From the NCBI GenBank assembly GCA_033850885.1, contig JAWWPG010000028.1, forward strand, positions 20,746 through 84,745: 64,000 bases of DNA. Reading direction: 5' to 3'. Under the pieces are notes generated by a model. The model saw nothing but the letters and a program-made list of their open reading frames with translations. It did no database searches and had not been told where the DNA came from. Made by a program: the position numbers and the translations under genes. This stretch comes from JAWWPG01 sp033850885 (lineage in GTDB: Bacteria > Actinomycetota > Actinomycetes > Propionibacteriales > Nocardioidaceae). Numbering within the stretch: position 1 is the first letter of the stretch; each line of letters starts with the position of its first letter. This document shows, piece after piece, positions 7,613 to 15,657 of this stretch.

Positions 7613-8776
7613 CTAGCGGGCCACGTCGGGCGGCAGCGATACGGCGGTTCCACCAGGGGAGGGAGGGCCGTTCCCTCTGGTACCCCTGGGCAGGAACGCC
7701 TGCCGCTCGGCGCAGGTCCACACCGTCGCGTGCACCTCGCCAGAGGTGGTCTGGCTGGCGCCGACCGCCTGTCCTCGCGTGCCGAGCTTGCGGGCCACCG
7801 CGAAGTCGCGACGGAAGTGGCCGGAGAGTGGCCGCAGCGCCAGCAGCGGCCCTGAGCCCGGCCAGAGCACGGCGTGGTTCTGGTGCGGGACCGCGCCGAT
7901 GTTGCCTGCGCCGACCGCCCGTCCGTGATCGTCGATGGAGACCAGGGCCGCGAACGTCCCTCCGGGCAAGGTCCCGAGGTCACGCCCGTGATACTTGTGC
8001 CGCCCCCACGTGATGGCGTGCTGCGTGCCGTCGGGCAGGAACGCATCGCCGACGATGCGGCCCTCGATATTGACGTCCTCGGCCGCTCCGTGTCGGCTGG
8101 TATCACCGGTCAGGACCTCGACCTGGCCGTGGACGAAGACTGCCGGGCGCTCGCTCTGGTCCGCCGCGTCACTGTCGCCCACCACGACGTTGGCGTCGTT
8201 GATGCCCGACCCGAAGCTCGACTCGTCGCCGCGGGCGATCCCGAGGTCGACCACGTGGCGGCCGCCGTGGGTCCAGACCACGGCGTGCGGGAAGCCGTCG
8301 GCGTCGCTGGCCGTCCCCACGATGGTGCCGCGGCTGTTGATCCCCGCTGCGTAGCCGAAGTCGCCGCCCAACCCGGGCAGGATGCGCATCCTGCCGCCGG
8401 AGAAGATGAACGGGGCCGCCTTGCGGCTCTTGAAGTCCAGCTCCCCGACGACCGTCCCGTCGTCGCCGATGCCGTGAGCGAACGACTCGTCGTACGGTGC
8501 AACCACGCCGAGGTTCGTGGCCGTGCCGTGCTGCCAGACGACGGCACGCCCGCGCCCGCTGGGCAGGAAAGCGCTTCCGGCCACTGTGCCGGCGGCGTTG
8601 ACACCATCGGCGAAGCTGAAGTGTCCGCCGAACGGGTCTCCCAGGTCCTCGATCGACGGCCGACACGATGCTGCGGCGGTGGCCGGAAGTGGCGTCGCCA
8701 ATCCCACCAGAGCTCCCGCCGACACCATCGCGGCGATGACGGCGCCCATGCGCCGCGACGTACTCGAACCGATCAT
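7613..8776 (-). CDS. Secreted HAF-repeat protein of unknown function
   Basis: A 387-residue exported protein. A signal peptide (RRMGAVIAAMVSAGALVG...ATAAA) covers about residues 8-36. The remainder is a series of degenerate repeats of the HAF type: G.IND.G.VVG.......HA..W, with NSRGTIVGTASDADGFPHAVVW, IEGRIVGDAFLPDGTQHAITW and DLGTLPGGTFA among the clearest. The family is probably a beta-propeller-like extracellular protein, and no catalytic motif is visible. GGGAGGG precedes the ATG. It is convergent with ispG, and its last codons lie 20 bp from the palindromic element. Confidence 0.8.
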   Translation of the reverse strand: MIGSSTSRRMGAVIAAMVSAGALVGLATPLPATAAASCRPSIEDLGDPFGGHFSFADGVNAAGTVAGSAFLPSGRGRAVVWQHGTATNLGVVAPYDESFAHGIGDDGTVVGELDFKSRKAAPFIFSGGRMRILPGLGGDFGYAAGINSRGTIVGTASDADGFPHAVVWTHGGRHVVDLGIARGDESSFGSGINDANVVVGDSDAADQSERPAVFVHGQVEVLTGDTSRHGAAEDVNIEGRIVGDAFLPDGTQHAITWGRHKYHGRDLGTLPGGTFAALVSIDDHGRAVGAGNIGAVPHQNHAVLWPGSGPLLALRPLSGHFRRDFAVARKLGTRGQAVGASQTTSGEVHATVWTCAERQAFLPRGTRGNGPPSPGGTAVSLPPDVAR

Positions 8777-8908
8777 GAGTGGCCCTCCCGGCTTGATGAT
8801 CTGTGCAGCATAGGAGTGGGACCTGCGGCGCGGGAGAGAAACCGGGAAACGCGCCTCACCCGCGCCATGACCTGCGCGCGGCTCGCCGGCGGTCTCCTCG
8901 CCCTTGCG

Positions 8909-9754
8909 TCAGAAGAGGACCGTGGCGAAGCGGGTGTGTTCGGTGAAGCCGACCCGTGCGTAGGCCCGACGCGCCGGCAGGTTGTGCTCGTTGACATACA
9001 GCGACACCACAGGGGAGAGGTCACGAAGCACGGTCCCGCAGACCGTCGCAACCGCGGGGGCGCTGAGCCCCCGGCCGCGGTAGGCCGGGTTGACCCAGAC
9101 ACCTTGAACCTGCGCAGCCCGCGGGGTGACGGCTGCCACCTCCGCCTTGAACACCACCTCGTCGCCGTCGATATGGGCAAAGGCGAGGCCCTTGGTGACC
9201 AGCTGGGCGACCCGCGACCGGTAGAGCCGCGCGCCACCGCCGGCCTCGGGCGAGACGCCCAGCTCCTCGGTGAACATCGCGACGCACGCCGGGTAGAGGA
9301 CATCGAGCTGGTCCGGCCGGACCCGCTGGACATGGGGGTTGGGCGGCACGAGGGGGGACGTTCGAAGAGTCAGGAACGGCTGACGCGGCCGGATCTCGCG
9401 CGCTGGACCCCATTCGGCGCTGAGCAGGCCCCAGAGCTGGTTCACGTCATCGTTCGGCCCGAGGATCGCGGAGCAACGCCGCCCTTGGGAGAGCGCCTGA
9501 GCCGCGAAGGCGCGCAGCGCCTCCGGCGTGGCGCGGACGGGGATCAGGTTGGCGGCGGCGTGACAGAGAGAGACGACGCCGGCTCCGTCGTCGTATCCCC
9601 ACAGCTGGCCGCCGAGCCAGCGTGGGTCGAGACTCGTTGCCCGGACCCGGTGGTCGACGAAAACATGGGTGACCGGATCCTGGTCGAGGACCCTGCGCAC
9701 AGCCGGCAGGTCGTCGCGTCCGAGCACGCGAACCTTGCTCCGGGTTCTCAGCAT
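8909..9754 (-). CDS. DUF4081/GNAT acetyltransferase (Rv2867c-like)
   Basis: A 281-residue two-domain protein. The N-terminal half (VRVLGRDDLPAVRRVLDQDPVTHVFV..., LWGYDD) matches the DUF4081 domain, and the C-terminal half is a GNAT acetyl-CoA-binding domain with VNPAYRGRGLSAPAVATVC and VSLYVNEHNLPARRAYARVGF. A homologue accompanies dxr-rip1-ispG in mycobacteria (Rv2867c), consistent with the location here. The start MLRTRSKVRVL was chosen over a longer in-frame extension because family similarity begins there. The acceptor substrate is unknown. Confidence 0.88.
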   Translation of the reverse strand: MLRTRSKVRVLGRDDLPAVRRVLDQDPVTHVFVDHRVRATSLDPRWLGGQLWGYDDGAGVVSLCHAAANLIPVRATPEALRAFAAQALSQGRRCSAILGPNDDVNQLWGLLSAEWGPAREIRPRQPFLTLRTSPLVPPNPHVQRVRPDQLDVLYPACVAMFTEELGVSPEAGGGARLYRSRVAQLVTKGLAFAHIDGDEVVFKAEVAAVTPRAAQVQGVWVNPAYRGRGLSAPAVATVCGTVLRDLSPVVSLYVNEHNLPARRAYARVGFTEHTRFATVLF

Positions 9755-9861
9755 CGACCAACCTCCCGGGATGAGCCTACGCGGGCCATGGGAGAATTCC
9801 GGATGGCGTGCTGGATCACACCGGTCGCTTTGGTGCAGCGACTTCCCATGAGAGGCGACAG

Positions 9862-11076
9862 GTGAGACGACGTCCACGGCGTACGGCGGTAGTGGGCGCC
9901 GTGGCCGTCGCGATCCTCGGCGTGGCAGCCTGCAGCAACAGTGACAACGCAACAGGGCCACGGGTCTCGTCTACCACTAGAGGCTCGCAGCCGCCCGCGT
10001 CGACGACATCCCAGGCTCCGGGGAAGCCGGTCTCGATCACGATGGTCATGAGTGGCGACGTGCTGCTGCACCAGGGCTTGTGGAAGACGGCGCAGCAGGA
10101 TGCCCGTCGGACCGGCCATGGCCACATGGACTACCGTCCGATCCTGGCGAACATGCGTCGGGTCGTGAGCAGCGCCGACTTCGCGATCTGCCACCTGGAG
10201 ACACCGCTGGCGCCCCGAGGTGGACCCTACTCGGGCTATCCCTTGTTCTCGGTGCCTCCGCAGATCCTTCCGGCGCTGAAGTGGGAGGGCTACGACGCCT
10301 GCACCACGATGTCGAACCACAGCCTCGACCAGGGCTGGAGCGGCTTGAAGCGCACCATCGGCGACTTCAACCGGATCGGGCTCAAGCACTTCGGCACCGT
10401 CACGACCAAAGCGGCGTCGAGAAACGCCTTGATGGTCACCGTGAAGGGCGTCAAGGTGGCCCTCATCGGCGCCACGTACGGAACGAACGGGATCCCGCTG
10501 CCCGCTGCCGAGCCCTGGTCGGTACCGATCATCAACATCACGAGGATCCTGCGGATGGCCCATCGAGCCCGGGTGGCCGGCGCCAAGATCGTCATCGTGG
10601 CGTTGCACTGGGGCCAGGAGTACGACCACATGCCGACGTCCGAACAGAGGACGCTGGCCGAGAGCCTCACGAGGTCCCCCGACATCTCGTTCATCTACGG
10701 CCACCACGCCCACGTCGTGCAGCCTTACGACAAGCTCAACGGCACCTGGGTCGTCTACGGGCTGGGCAACGCGATCGCCCGGCAGGACCCCATGATCCCG
10801 GGCGTGTACGAGGGGAACACCTGCCGCGTGACGTTCACCCAGCAACCGGACGGCTCGTTCACGGTGACCAGGCTGCAGTACATCCCGACGATTATCACGC
10901 CGTACGACTACGGCCACCCCATTGCCCATCCCATGCGCTGGCTCGACGTGCCGCGGGACATCACGGACCCGACCTATGGGTCCCGGTACAACCAGCTGGT
11001 CGTCACCGAGGCCCGGGTCCGGGCCGACGTCAACCTGCTGGGCGCGCTGCGGCAGGGGGTCACCCAGGGAGGGTAG
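9862..11076 (+). CDS. CapA-family lipoprotein (PGA_cap metallophosphatase fold)
   Basis: A 404-residue exported protein of the bacterial capsule synthesis CapA family, which has a calcineurin-like phosphoesterase fold. The GTG start (GAGAGG 6 nt upstream) gives RRRPRRTAVVG followed by a lipobox ILGVAAC with Cys24, so it is probably membrane-anchored. Metal-site motifs are MSGDVLLH, CHLETPLAPRG, MSNHSLDQG, ALHWGQEYDHMP and YGHHAHVVQPYD. It is divergent from the acetyltransferase gene. No poly-gamma-glutamate synthesis genes are nearby, so capsule work is not supported by context, and a general cell-envelope phosphoesterase role is possible. Confidence 0.85.
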   Translation: MRRRPRRTAVVGAVAVAILGVAACSNSDNATGPRVSSTTRGSQPPASTTSQAPGKPVSITMVMSGDVLLHQGLWKTAQQDARRTGHGHMDYRPILANMRRVVSSADFAICHLETPLAPRGGPYSGYPLFSVPPQILPALKWEGYDACTTMSNHSLDQGWSGLKRTIGDFNRIGLKHFGTVTTKAASRNALMVTVKGVKVALIGATYGTNGIPLPAAEPWSVPIINITRILRMAHRARVAGAKIVIVALHWGQEYDHMPTSEQRTLAESLTRSPDISFIYGHHAHVVQPYDKLNGTWVVYGLGNAIARQDPMIPGVYEGNTCRVTFTQQPDGSFTVTRLQYIPTIITPYDYGHPIAHPMRWLDVPRDITDPTYGSRYNQLVVTEARVRADVNLLGALRQGVTQGG

Positions 11077-11096
11077 CGCCGCCGCGAGAGGGAGCG

Positions 11097-11116
11097 GCTC
11101 GGTCGGTAGACCGAGC
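11097..11116 (+). terminator. Hairpin between the CapA gene and proS
   Basis: GCTCGGTC (11097-11104), loop GGTA and GACCGAGC (11109-11116) form a perfect 8-bp stem 21 nt after the CapA stop codon. No U-tract follows, which is common for actinobacterial terminators. Confidence 0.5.
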
Positions 11117-11197
11117 GGCCGCCGAAACCCTGATGTGCCTCCCGGCGGGTGGCGGATATCCTCGACTCTCCATGACCTGGCCTGAGGAGCTCCCGTG

Positions 11198-12961
11198 GTG
11201 CTGAGGATGTCGACCCTGTTCCTGCGCACGCTGCGTGAGGACCCGGTGGACGCCGAGGTCCCGAGTCACCGGCTGCTGGTGCGGGCGGGGTACGTCAGGC
11301 GCGCCGCGCCGGGCATCTACTCCTGGTTGCCGCTGGGCTACCGCGTGCTGCGCAACGTGGAGCGGATCGTCCGCGAGGAGATGGACGCGATCGGGGCACA
11401 GGAGGTGCACTTCCCGGCGCTGTTGCCGCGAGAGCCGTACGAGGCGACCGGCCGCTGGACCGACTACGGGGACAGCATCTTCACGCTCAAGGACCGCAAG
11501 GGCAACGACTACCTCCTCGGCCCGACCCACGAGGAGATGTTCACCCTGTTGGTCAAGGATCTCTACTCGTCGTACAAGGATCTGCCGTTGTCGCTCTACC
11601 AGATCCAGACGAAGTACCGCGACGAACAACGGCCGAGAGCCGGGATCCTTCGCGGTCGCGAGTTCGTCATGAAGGACTCGTACTCCTTCGACATCGACGA
11701 GGCGGCTTTCCTGCGCTCCTACCAGGCGCATCGCGACGCCTACGTGCGCATCTTCGACCGGCTCGGCTTCGACTACGTGATCGTGGCCGCGATGTCGGGC
11801 GCCATGGGCGGGTCCGCGAGCGAGGAGTTCCTCGCGACGGCGACCACCGGCGAGGACACGTACGTCCGTTGCAGCACCTGCGGCTACGCGGCCAACGTCG
11901 AGGCGGTCAGGGTTCCGGTGCCGCCTCCCATCCCGTACGACGGCCTGCCGCCCGCCCGGGTCGAGGACACCCCCGATACGCCGACGATCGACACCCTGGT
12001 CGACCACCTGAACATGAAGTTCCCGCGGGACGACCGGCCGTGGCGGGCCGGTGACACGTTGAAGAACGTCATCGTGATGCTCGCCCGCCCGGACGGTACT
12101 CGCGAGCCGCTCGCCATCGGCCTGCCGGGTGACCGCGACGTCGACCTGAAACGTCTTGGCGCCCAGGTCGAGCCGACGGTCGTCGAGGCCTTCGACGAGG
12201 CGGACTTCGCGGCCAACCCGGCGCTCGTCAAGGGCTACATCGGTCCGGGAACCCTCGGCTCGAACGCCCTCAGCGGCATCAGGTACCTGCTCGACCCGCG
12301 CGTGGTCGACGGCACCTCGTGGGTGACCGGTGCCGATGAGCCTGGCCGGCATGTCATCGGGCTCGTCGTCGGCCGGGACTTCACGGCCGACGGCGTGATC
12401 GAGGCCGCGGACGTGCGCGACGGCGACCCGTGTCCACGCTGCGGCAACCCCCTCGAGACGGCTCGAGGCATCGAGATGGGTCACGTCTTCCAGCTCGGCA
12501 CGAAGTACGCGGATGCGCTCGACCTCAGGGTGCTCGACGAGTACGGCAAGCTCGTCACCGTCACGATGGGGTCCTACGGCGTCGGCGTGTCCCGGGCGGT
12601 TGCGGCCATCGTCGAAGGGTCGTACGACGAGGCCGGTATCGTCTGGCCCCGCGAGGTCTCGCCGGCCGACATCCACGTGGTGGCGACCGGCAAGGGCGAC
12701 GCGGTCTTCACCGCCGCCGACTGGCTGATCACCGACCTCGAGGCGGCCGGCCTGAGCGTGTTGTACGACGACCGGCCGAAGGTCTCGCCGGGCGTGAAGT
12801 TCACCGATGCCGAGCTCATCGGGGTCCCCACCATCGTGGTCGTCGGGAAGGGCCTGACGGACGGGGTGATCGAGGTCAAGGACCGCAGGAGCGGGAAGCG
12901 AGTCAACGTCGAGATAGGTGAGGCCGTTGAGCATCTGGTGGGTGTCGTTCGCGGCCGGTGA
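11198..12961 (+). CDS. proS: Prolyl-tRNA synthetase (bacterial type with editing domain)
   Basis: Class II aminoacyl-tRNA synthetase that charges tRNA-Pro. The roughly 587-residue length and the insert of about 180 residues between motifs 2 and 3 (residues about 220-400) indicate the bacterial form with the INS editing domain. Visible are motif 1 around VLRNVERIVREEMDAIGAQEVHFPAL, motif 2 FRDE-like YRDEQRPRAGILRGREFVMKDSYSF, and motif 3 YGVGVSRAVAAIVE. Tandem GTG codons at 11195 and 11198 follow GAGGAG. I prefer 11198 because it gives MLRMSTLFLRTLRED, the usual N-terminus, with better spacing. It is transcribed after the CapA hairpin and before the HAD hydrolase. Confidence 0.97.
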   Translation: MLRMSTLFLRTLREDPVDAEVPSHRLLVRAGYVRRAAPGIYSWLPLGYRVLRNVERIVREEMDAIGAQEVHFPALLPREPYEATGRWTDYGDSIFTLKDRKGNDYLLGPTHEEMFTLLVKDLYSSYKDLPLSLYQIQTKYRDEQRPRAGILRGREFVMKDSYSFDIDEAAFLRSYQAHRDAYVRIFDRLGFDYVIVAAMSGAMGGSASEEFLATATTGEDTYVRCSTCGYAANVEAVRVPVPPPIPYDGLPPARVEDTPDTPTIDTLVDHLNMKFPRDDRPWRAGDTLKNVIVMLARPDGTREPLAIGLPGDRDVDLKRLGAQVEPTVVEAFDEADFAANPALVKGYIGPGTLGSNALSGIRYLLDPRVVDGTSWVTGADEPGRHVIGLVVGRDFTADGVIEAADVRDGDPCPRCGNPLETARGIEMGHVFQLGTKYADALDLRVLDEYGKLVTVTMGSYGVGVSRAVAAIVEGSYDEAGIVWPREVSPADIHVVATGKGDAVFTAADWLITDLEAAGLSVLYDDRPKVSPGVKFTDAELIGVPTIVVVGKGLTDGVIEVKDRRSGKRVNVEIGEAVEHLVGVVRGR

Positions 12962-12988
12962 GCTGCTCTCCCGGCGACGGGGCCGCTG

Positions 12989-13702
12989 ATGCCCATCGAC
13001 GCGGTGATCTTCGACTGGGGCGGCACGCTCACGCCGTGGCGGCCGCTGGACTACCGCGGCGAAGCGCTGGCGCTGGCGTCCAGTGCCGTCCCGGAGCTGG
13101 TCGATGAAGTCGCCAACGCCGTGTTCGAGGCCGGGGCGCAGCTCTGGGGGCGTTCACGCGATGAGCACCGCAGCGCGACGTTCGCCGAGCTCTGCACGAT
13201 CTCCGGCGTCGAAGCGACGCCGGAGGTGGTCGCGGCCTATCGCGCGTTCTGGGAGCCTCTGACCATCACGGACGCGGACGTCCTCCCGTTGTGGCAGCGG
13301 CTCCGGGCCGCGGGCAAGAGGATCGGGGTGCTGTCGAACACGATCTGGCCGCGCGAGTGGCACCGGGAGTTCTTCGCCCGCGACGGCGTGCTCGAGCTCA
13401 TCGACGGCGACGTCTACTCGAGTGAGCTCGCGTGGACGAAGCCCGACCCGCGCGCCTTCGAGGCGGCCATGGCCGCCGTGGGCGTCTGCGACCCGAAGCG
13501 CGCGGTGTACGTCGGCGACCGGCTGTTCGAGGATGTCTGGGGGCCGGCTCAGCTCGGGATGCGGACGATCTGGGTTCCGCACAGCACTATCCCCGATGAC
13601 CAGCGCGGACACTCCGAGGGTCAGCCGGATGCAGTGGTGCAGCGCCTCTTCGATGTCGCGGACATCGTTGCCGCGTGGTCCGCCGCCTCCACCACCGGTT
13701 GA
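12989..13702 (+). CDS. HAD-superfamily hydrolase
   Basis: A 237-residue haloacid dehalogenase-like hydrolase with a helical cap. Motif I is FDWGGTLT with nucleophile Asp9, motif II is VLSNT, the motif III lysine is in TKPDPRAFEAA, and motif IV is VGDRLFEDVWG. The second Asp of the usual DxD is Gly, as in a subgroup of HAD proteins, so a general acid must come from elsewhere or the activity is not a standard phosphatase. The stop codon TGA lies inside the first unit of a 22-bp repeat. The substrate is unknown. It follows proS by 27 bp and may share its transcript. Confidence 0.85.
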   Translation: MPIDAVIFDWGGTLTPWRPLDYRGEALALASSAVPELVDEVANAVFEAGAQLWGRSRDEHRSATFAELCTISGVEATPEVVAAYRAFWEPLTITDADVLPLWQRLRAAGKRIGVLSNTIWPREWHREFFARDGVLELIDGDVYSSELAWTKPDPRAFEAAMAAVGVCDPKRAVYVGDRLFEDVWGPAQLGMRTIWVPHSTIPDDQRGHSEGQPDAVVQRLFDVADIVAAWSAASTTG

Positions 13703-13741
13703 GCCGTCGCAAACTTGCCGTCGAGCCGTCGCAAACTTGCC
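13698..13741. repeat. Two tandem 22-bp repeat units (GTTGAGCCGTCGCAAA family)
   Basis: Units start at 13698 and 13720 and read GTTGAGCCGTCGCAAACTT plus GCC, then the same with GTCGAG. A degenerate third (GTCGAGGCGGGATGAG) starts at 13742, again 22 bp on. The same unit with the same period forms the large array at 33161-33381. The first unit supplies the stop codon of the HAD gene. Confidence 0.85.
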
Positions 13742-13774
13742 GTCGAGGCGGGATGAGCCGGAACCTGCAGCCCA

Positions 13775-13805
13775 TTGACATCAAGTTAACTTGAGGTTGC
13801 AGGCT
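13775..13805 (+). promoter_or_regulatory. SoxR/MerR-type promoter of the SDR gene
   Basis: A -35 TTGACA (13775-13780) is followed by the perfect palindrome TCAAGTTAACTTGA (13781-13794) inside a 19-bp spacer, then CAGGCT (13800-13805) as a possible -10. An over-long spacer holding this dyad is the hallmark of MerR-family activated promoters. The core is identical to that of the E. coli soxS operator bound by SoxR. It lies 58 bp before the SDR start. No merR-family gene is present in the window. Confidence 0.65.
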
Positions 13806-13862
13806 TGTCGGTAGTACCACCCAACACTTGCGGTGGCATCGTCCGAACATAAGGAGCCTGCT

Positions 13863-14567
13863 ATGTCTGTCGCCGTCGTCACCGGGGCCTCTCGCGGGCT
13901 CGGCCGGGCGCTCGCCCTTGCCTTGGCATCTCGTGGCTGGCACCTCGTCATCGACGCGCGTACCTCCGCCGACCTGGCCGCGGTCGCCTCGGAGCTCGAT
14001 GCCGGCGGAGCCGCGAGCGTCACGGCAGTCGCGGGGAGCGTCGCCGACGACGAACACCGGACTCGGCTCATGGAGGCGGTCGACGGGCTCGGCTCGCTCG
14101 ATCTGCTGGTCAACAACGCGAGCGTGCTGGGCCCGAGTCCGCAGCCCCGGCTCGCCGACTACCCCATCGACGTGCTCGTGAAGGTATATGGCGTCAACAC
14201 GCTCGCCGCTCTGGCGTTGAGCCAGGCGCTGCTCCCGACGCTACGTTCCAGCGGCGGCGTACTCGTCAACATCACGTCGGACGCCGCTGTGGAACCGTAC
14301 GACGGATGGGGAGGTTATGGGTCATCGAAGGCGGCGCTTGACCAGATCTCCGCGGTCCTCGCCGCCGAGGAACCGGCCATCAGCGTGTACGCGTTCGACC
14401 CCGGCGACATGCGGACCCGCATGCACCAGGAAGCCTTCCCCGGCGAGGACATCTCCGACCGACCGGAGCCGGAGACGGTCGTCCCCCAGCTGCTCCGACT
14501 CGTCGACGAGCTGCCGCCCAGTGGTCGCTACCGAGCCGCCGAGCTTCGGGAGGCGAACGTCGCGTGA
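13863..14567 (+). CDS. Short-chain dehydrogenase/reductase
   Basis: A 234-residue classical SDR. The cofactor motif is TGASRGLGRALA, the structural motif LVNNASVLG, the catalytic Ser in NITSDAAVEP, and the catalytic pair YGSSK. Residues between the glycine motif and position 40 (VIDART) leave NAD versus NADP undecided. AAGGAG stands 7 nt before the ATG. The upstream SoxR-type operator suggests induction by a redox-active compound or another MerR ligand. The stop overlaps the GTG of the QueA-like gene (GTGA), so the two are translationally coupled. Confidence 0.9.
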   Translation: MSVAVVTGASRGLGRALALALASRGWHLVIDARTSADLAAVASELDAGGAASVTAVAGSVADDEHRTRLMEAVDGLGSLDLLVNNASVLGPSPQPRLADYPIDVLVKVYGVNTLAALALSQALLPTLRSSGGVLVNITSDAAVEPYDGWGGYGSSKAALDQISAVLAAEEPAISVYAFDPGDMRTRMHQEAFPGEDISDRPEPETVVPQLLRLVDELPPSGRYRAAELREANVA

Positions 14568-15619
14568 GCCCCCAGACCTTCACGTCCCCCGGCACCAGGT
14601 TCGTGCTGCCGACGGGCAGCGAGGCGTCGGCTCCGCCCGAGCGGCGAGGCCTGGTTCGGGACGGGGTACGTCTGCTCGTCTCGAGGCCGGGCGCGGTGGA
14701 GCACACGGTCTTCCGAAGACTCGCCGACCATCTGGCTCCAGGCGATCTCCTCGTCGTGAACACCTCGGCCACCCTGCCGGCAGCCGTGGACGGGCTGCGC
14801 AGTAACGGAGTTCGCAGTGCGGTCCACGTCGCGGTGGGCCTCGACGACGGAAGCTGGGTCGTGGAGGTTCGCCGTACCGACAACTCCGGGCCACAGACCG
14901 ACCTCCGGCCGGGTGAGGAGATCGACCTCACCGGTGGCCAGCGCGTGCGGGTCGACGCTGCCTACCCCGACGAGTCCGTGGCGGACGCCAGGCTGTGGCG
15001 GGTGACACCGATGCCGCCGCGCGACCGCGTCGGCTACCTCGCGAAGCACGGACGTCCCATCCGCTACGGGTACCTCAGCGGCAGCTGGCCGCTTGCCGAC
15101 CTGCAGAACGTGTACGCCGACCGGCCGGGCAGTGCCGAGATGCCGAGCGCCGGGCGGCCGATCACCCGCCGGATGCTGGTCGGCCTGATGGCACGTGGCG
15201 TGGTGGTGGCCCCGATCGTCCTGCACACGGGTGTTTCCAGCCCCGAGAAGCACGAACCGCCCATGTCCGAGCGCTACCAGGTGTCGGAGACGACCGCCCG
15301 TCTGGTCAACATGACCCGAGACGCGGGCCGACGGGTCGTGGCGGTCGGGACGACGTCCGTGCGTGCACTGGAGAGTGCCGCCGAACCGGCGGGCGACGTC
15401 TCGGCGCGCAAAGGTTGGACGGACCTGGTGCTGGGACCGTCGCGACCGGCTCGGGTATGCACGGGCCTGGTCAGCGGGCTGCACGAGCCCGAGGCCAGCC
15501 ATCTGCTGCTCCTGGAGGCGGTTGCCGGAGAGGAGCTCGTCGCGGCCGCCTACCGGGCGGCGGTCGCCGAGCGCTACCTGTGGCACGAGTTCGGCGACTC
15601 GATGCTCTTCCTTCCGTGA
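14564..15619 (+). CDS. QueA-like S-adenosylmethionine:tRNA ribosyltransferase-isomerase family protein
   Basis: A 351-residue member of the QueA family, which in queuosine synthesis transfers and rearranges the ribosyl of SAM onto preQ1-tRNA. Family features seen are DLLVVNTSATLPAAV, RHGRPIRYGYL-like KHGRPIRYGYLSGSWPL, and VGTTSVRALESA near residue 260. The segment that in canonical QueA reads LHVG.GTF is here VLHTGVSSPEK, and the following region is diverged as well, so a changed substrate or activity is possible. No other queuosine genes are seen. It is coupled to the SDR by a 4-bp overlap, and both would follow the SoxR-type promoter. Confidence 0.75.
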   Translation: MSPQTFTSPGTRFVLPTGSEASAPPERRGLVRDGVRLLVSRPGAVEHTVFRRLADHLAPGDLLVVNTSATLPAAVDGLRSNGVRSAVHVAVGLDDGSWVVEVRRTDNSGPQTDLRPGEEIDLTGGQRVRVDAAYPDESVADARLWRVTPMPPRDRVGYLAKHGRPIRYGYLSGSWPLADLQNVYADRPGSAEMPSAGRPITRRMLVGLMARGVVVAPIVLHTGVSSPEKHEPPMSERYQVSETTARLVNMTRDAGRRVVAVGTTSVRALESAAEPAGDVSARKGWTDLVLGPSRPARVCTGLVSGLHEPEASHLLLLEAVAGEELVAAAYRAAVAERYLWHEFGDSMLFLP

Positions 15620-15657
15620 CGGTTCGAGTCTCAGGTGTGAGGGGGTCGTCGTGAGCG

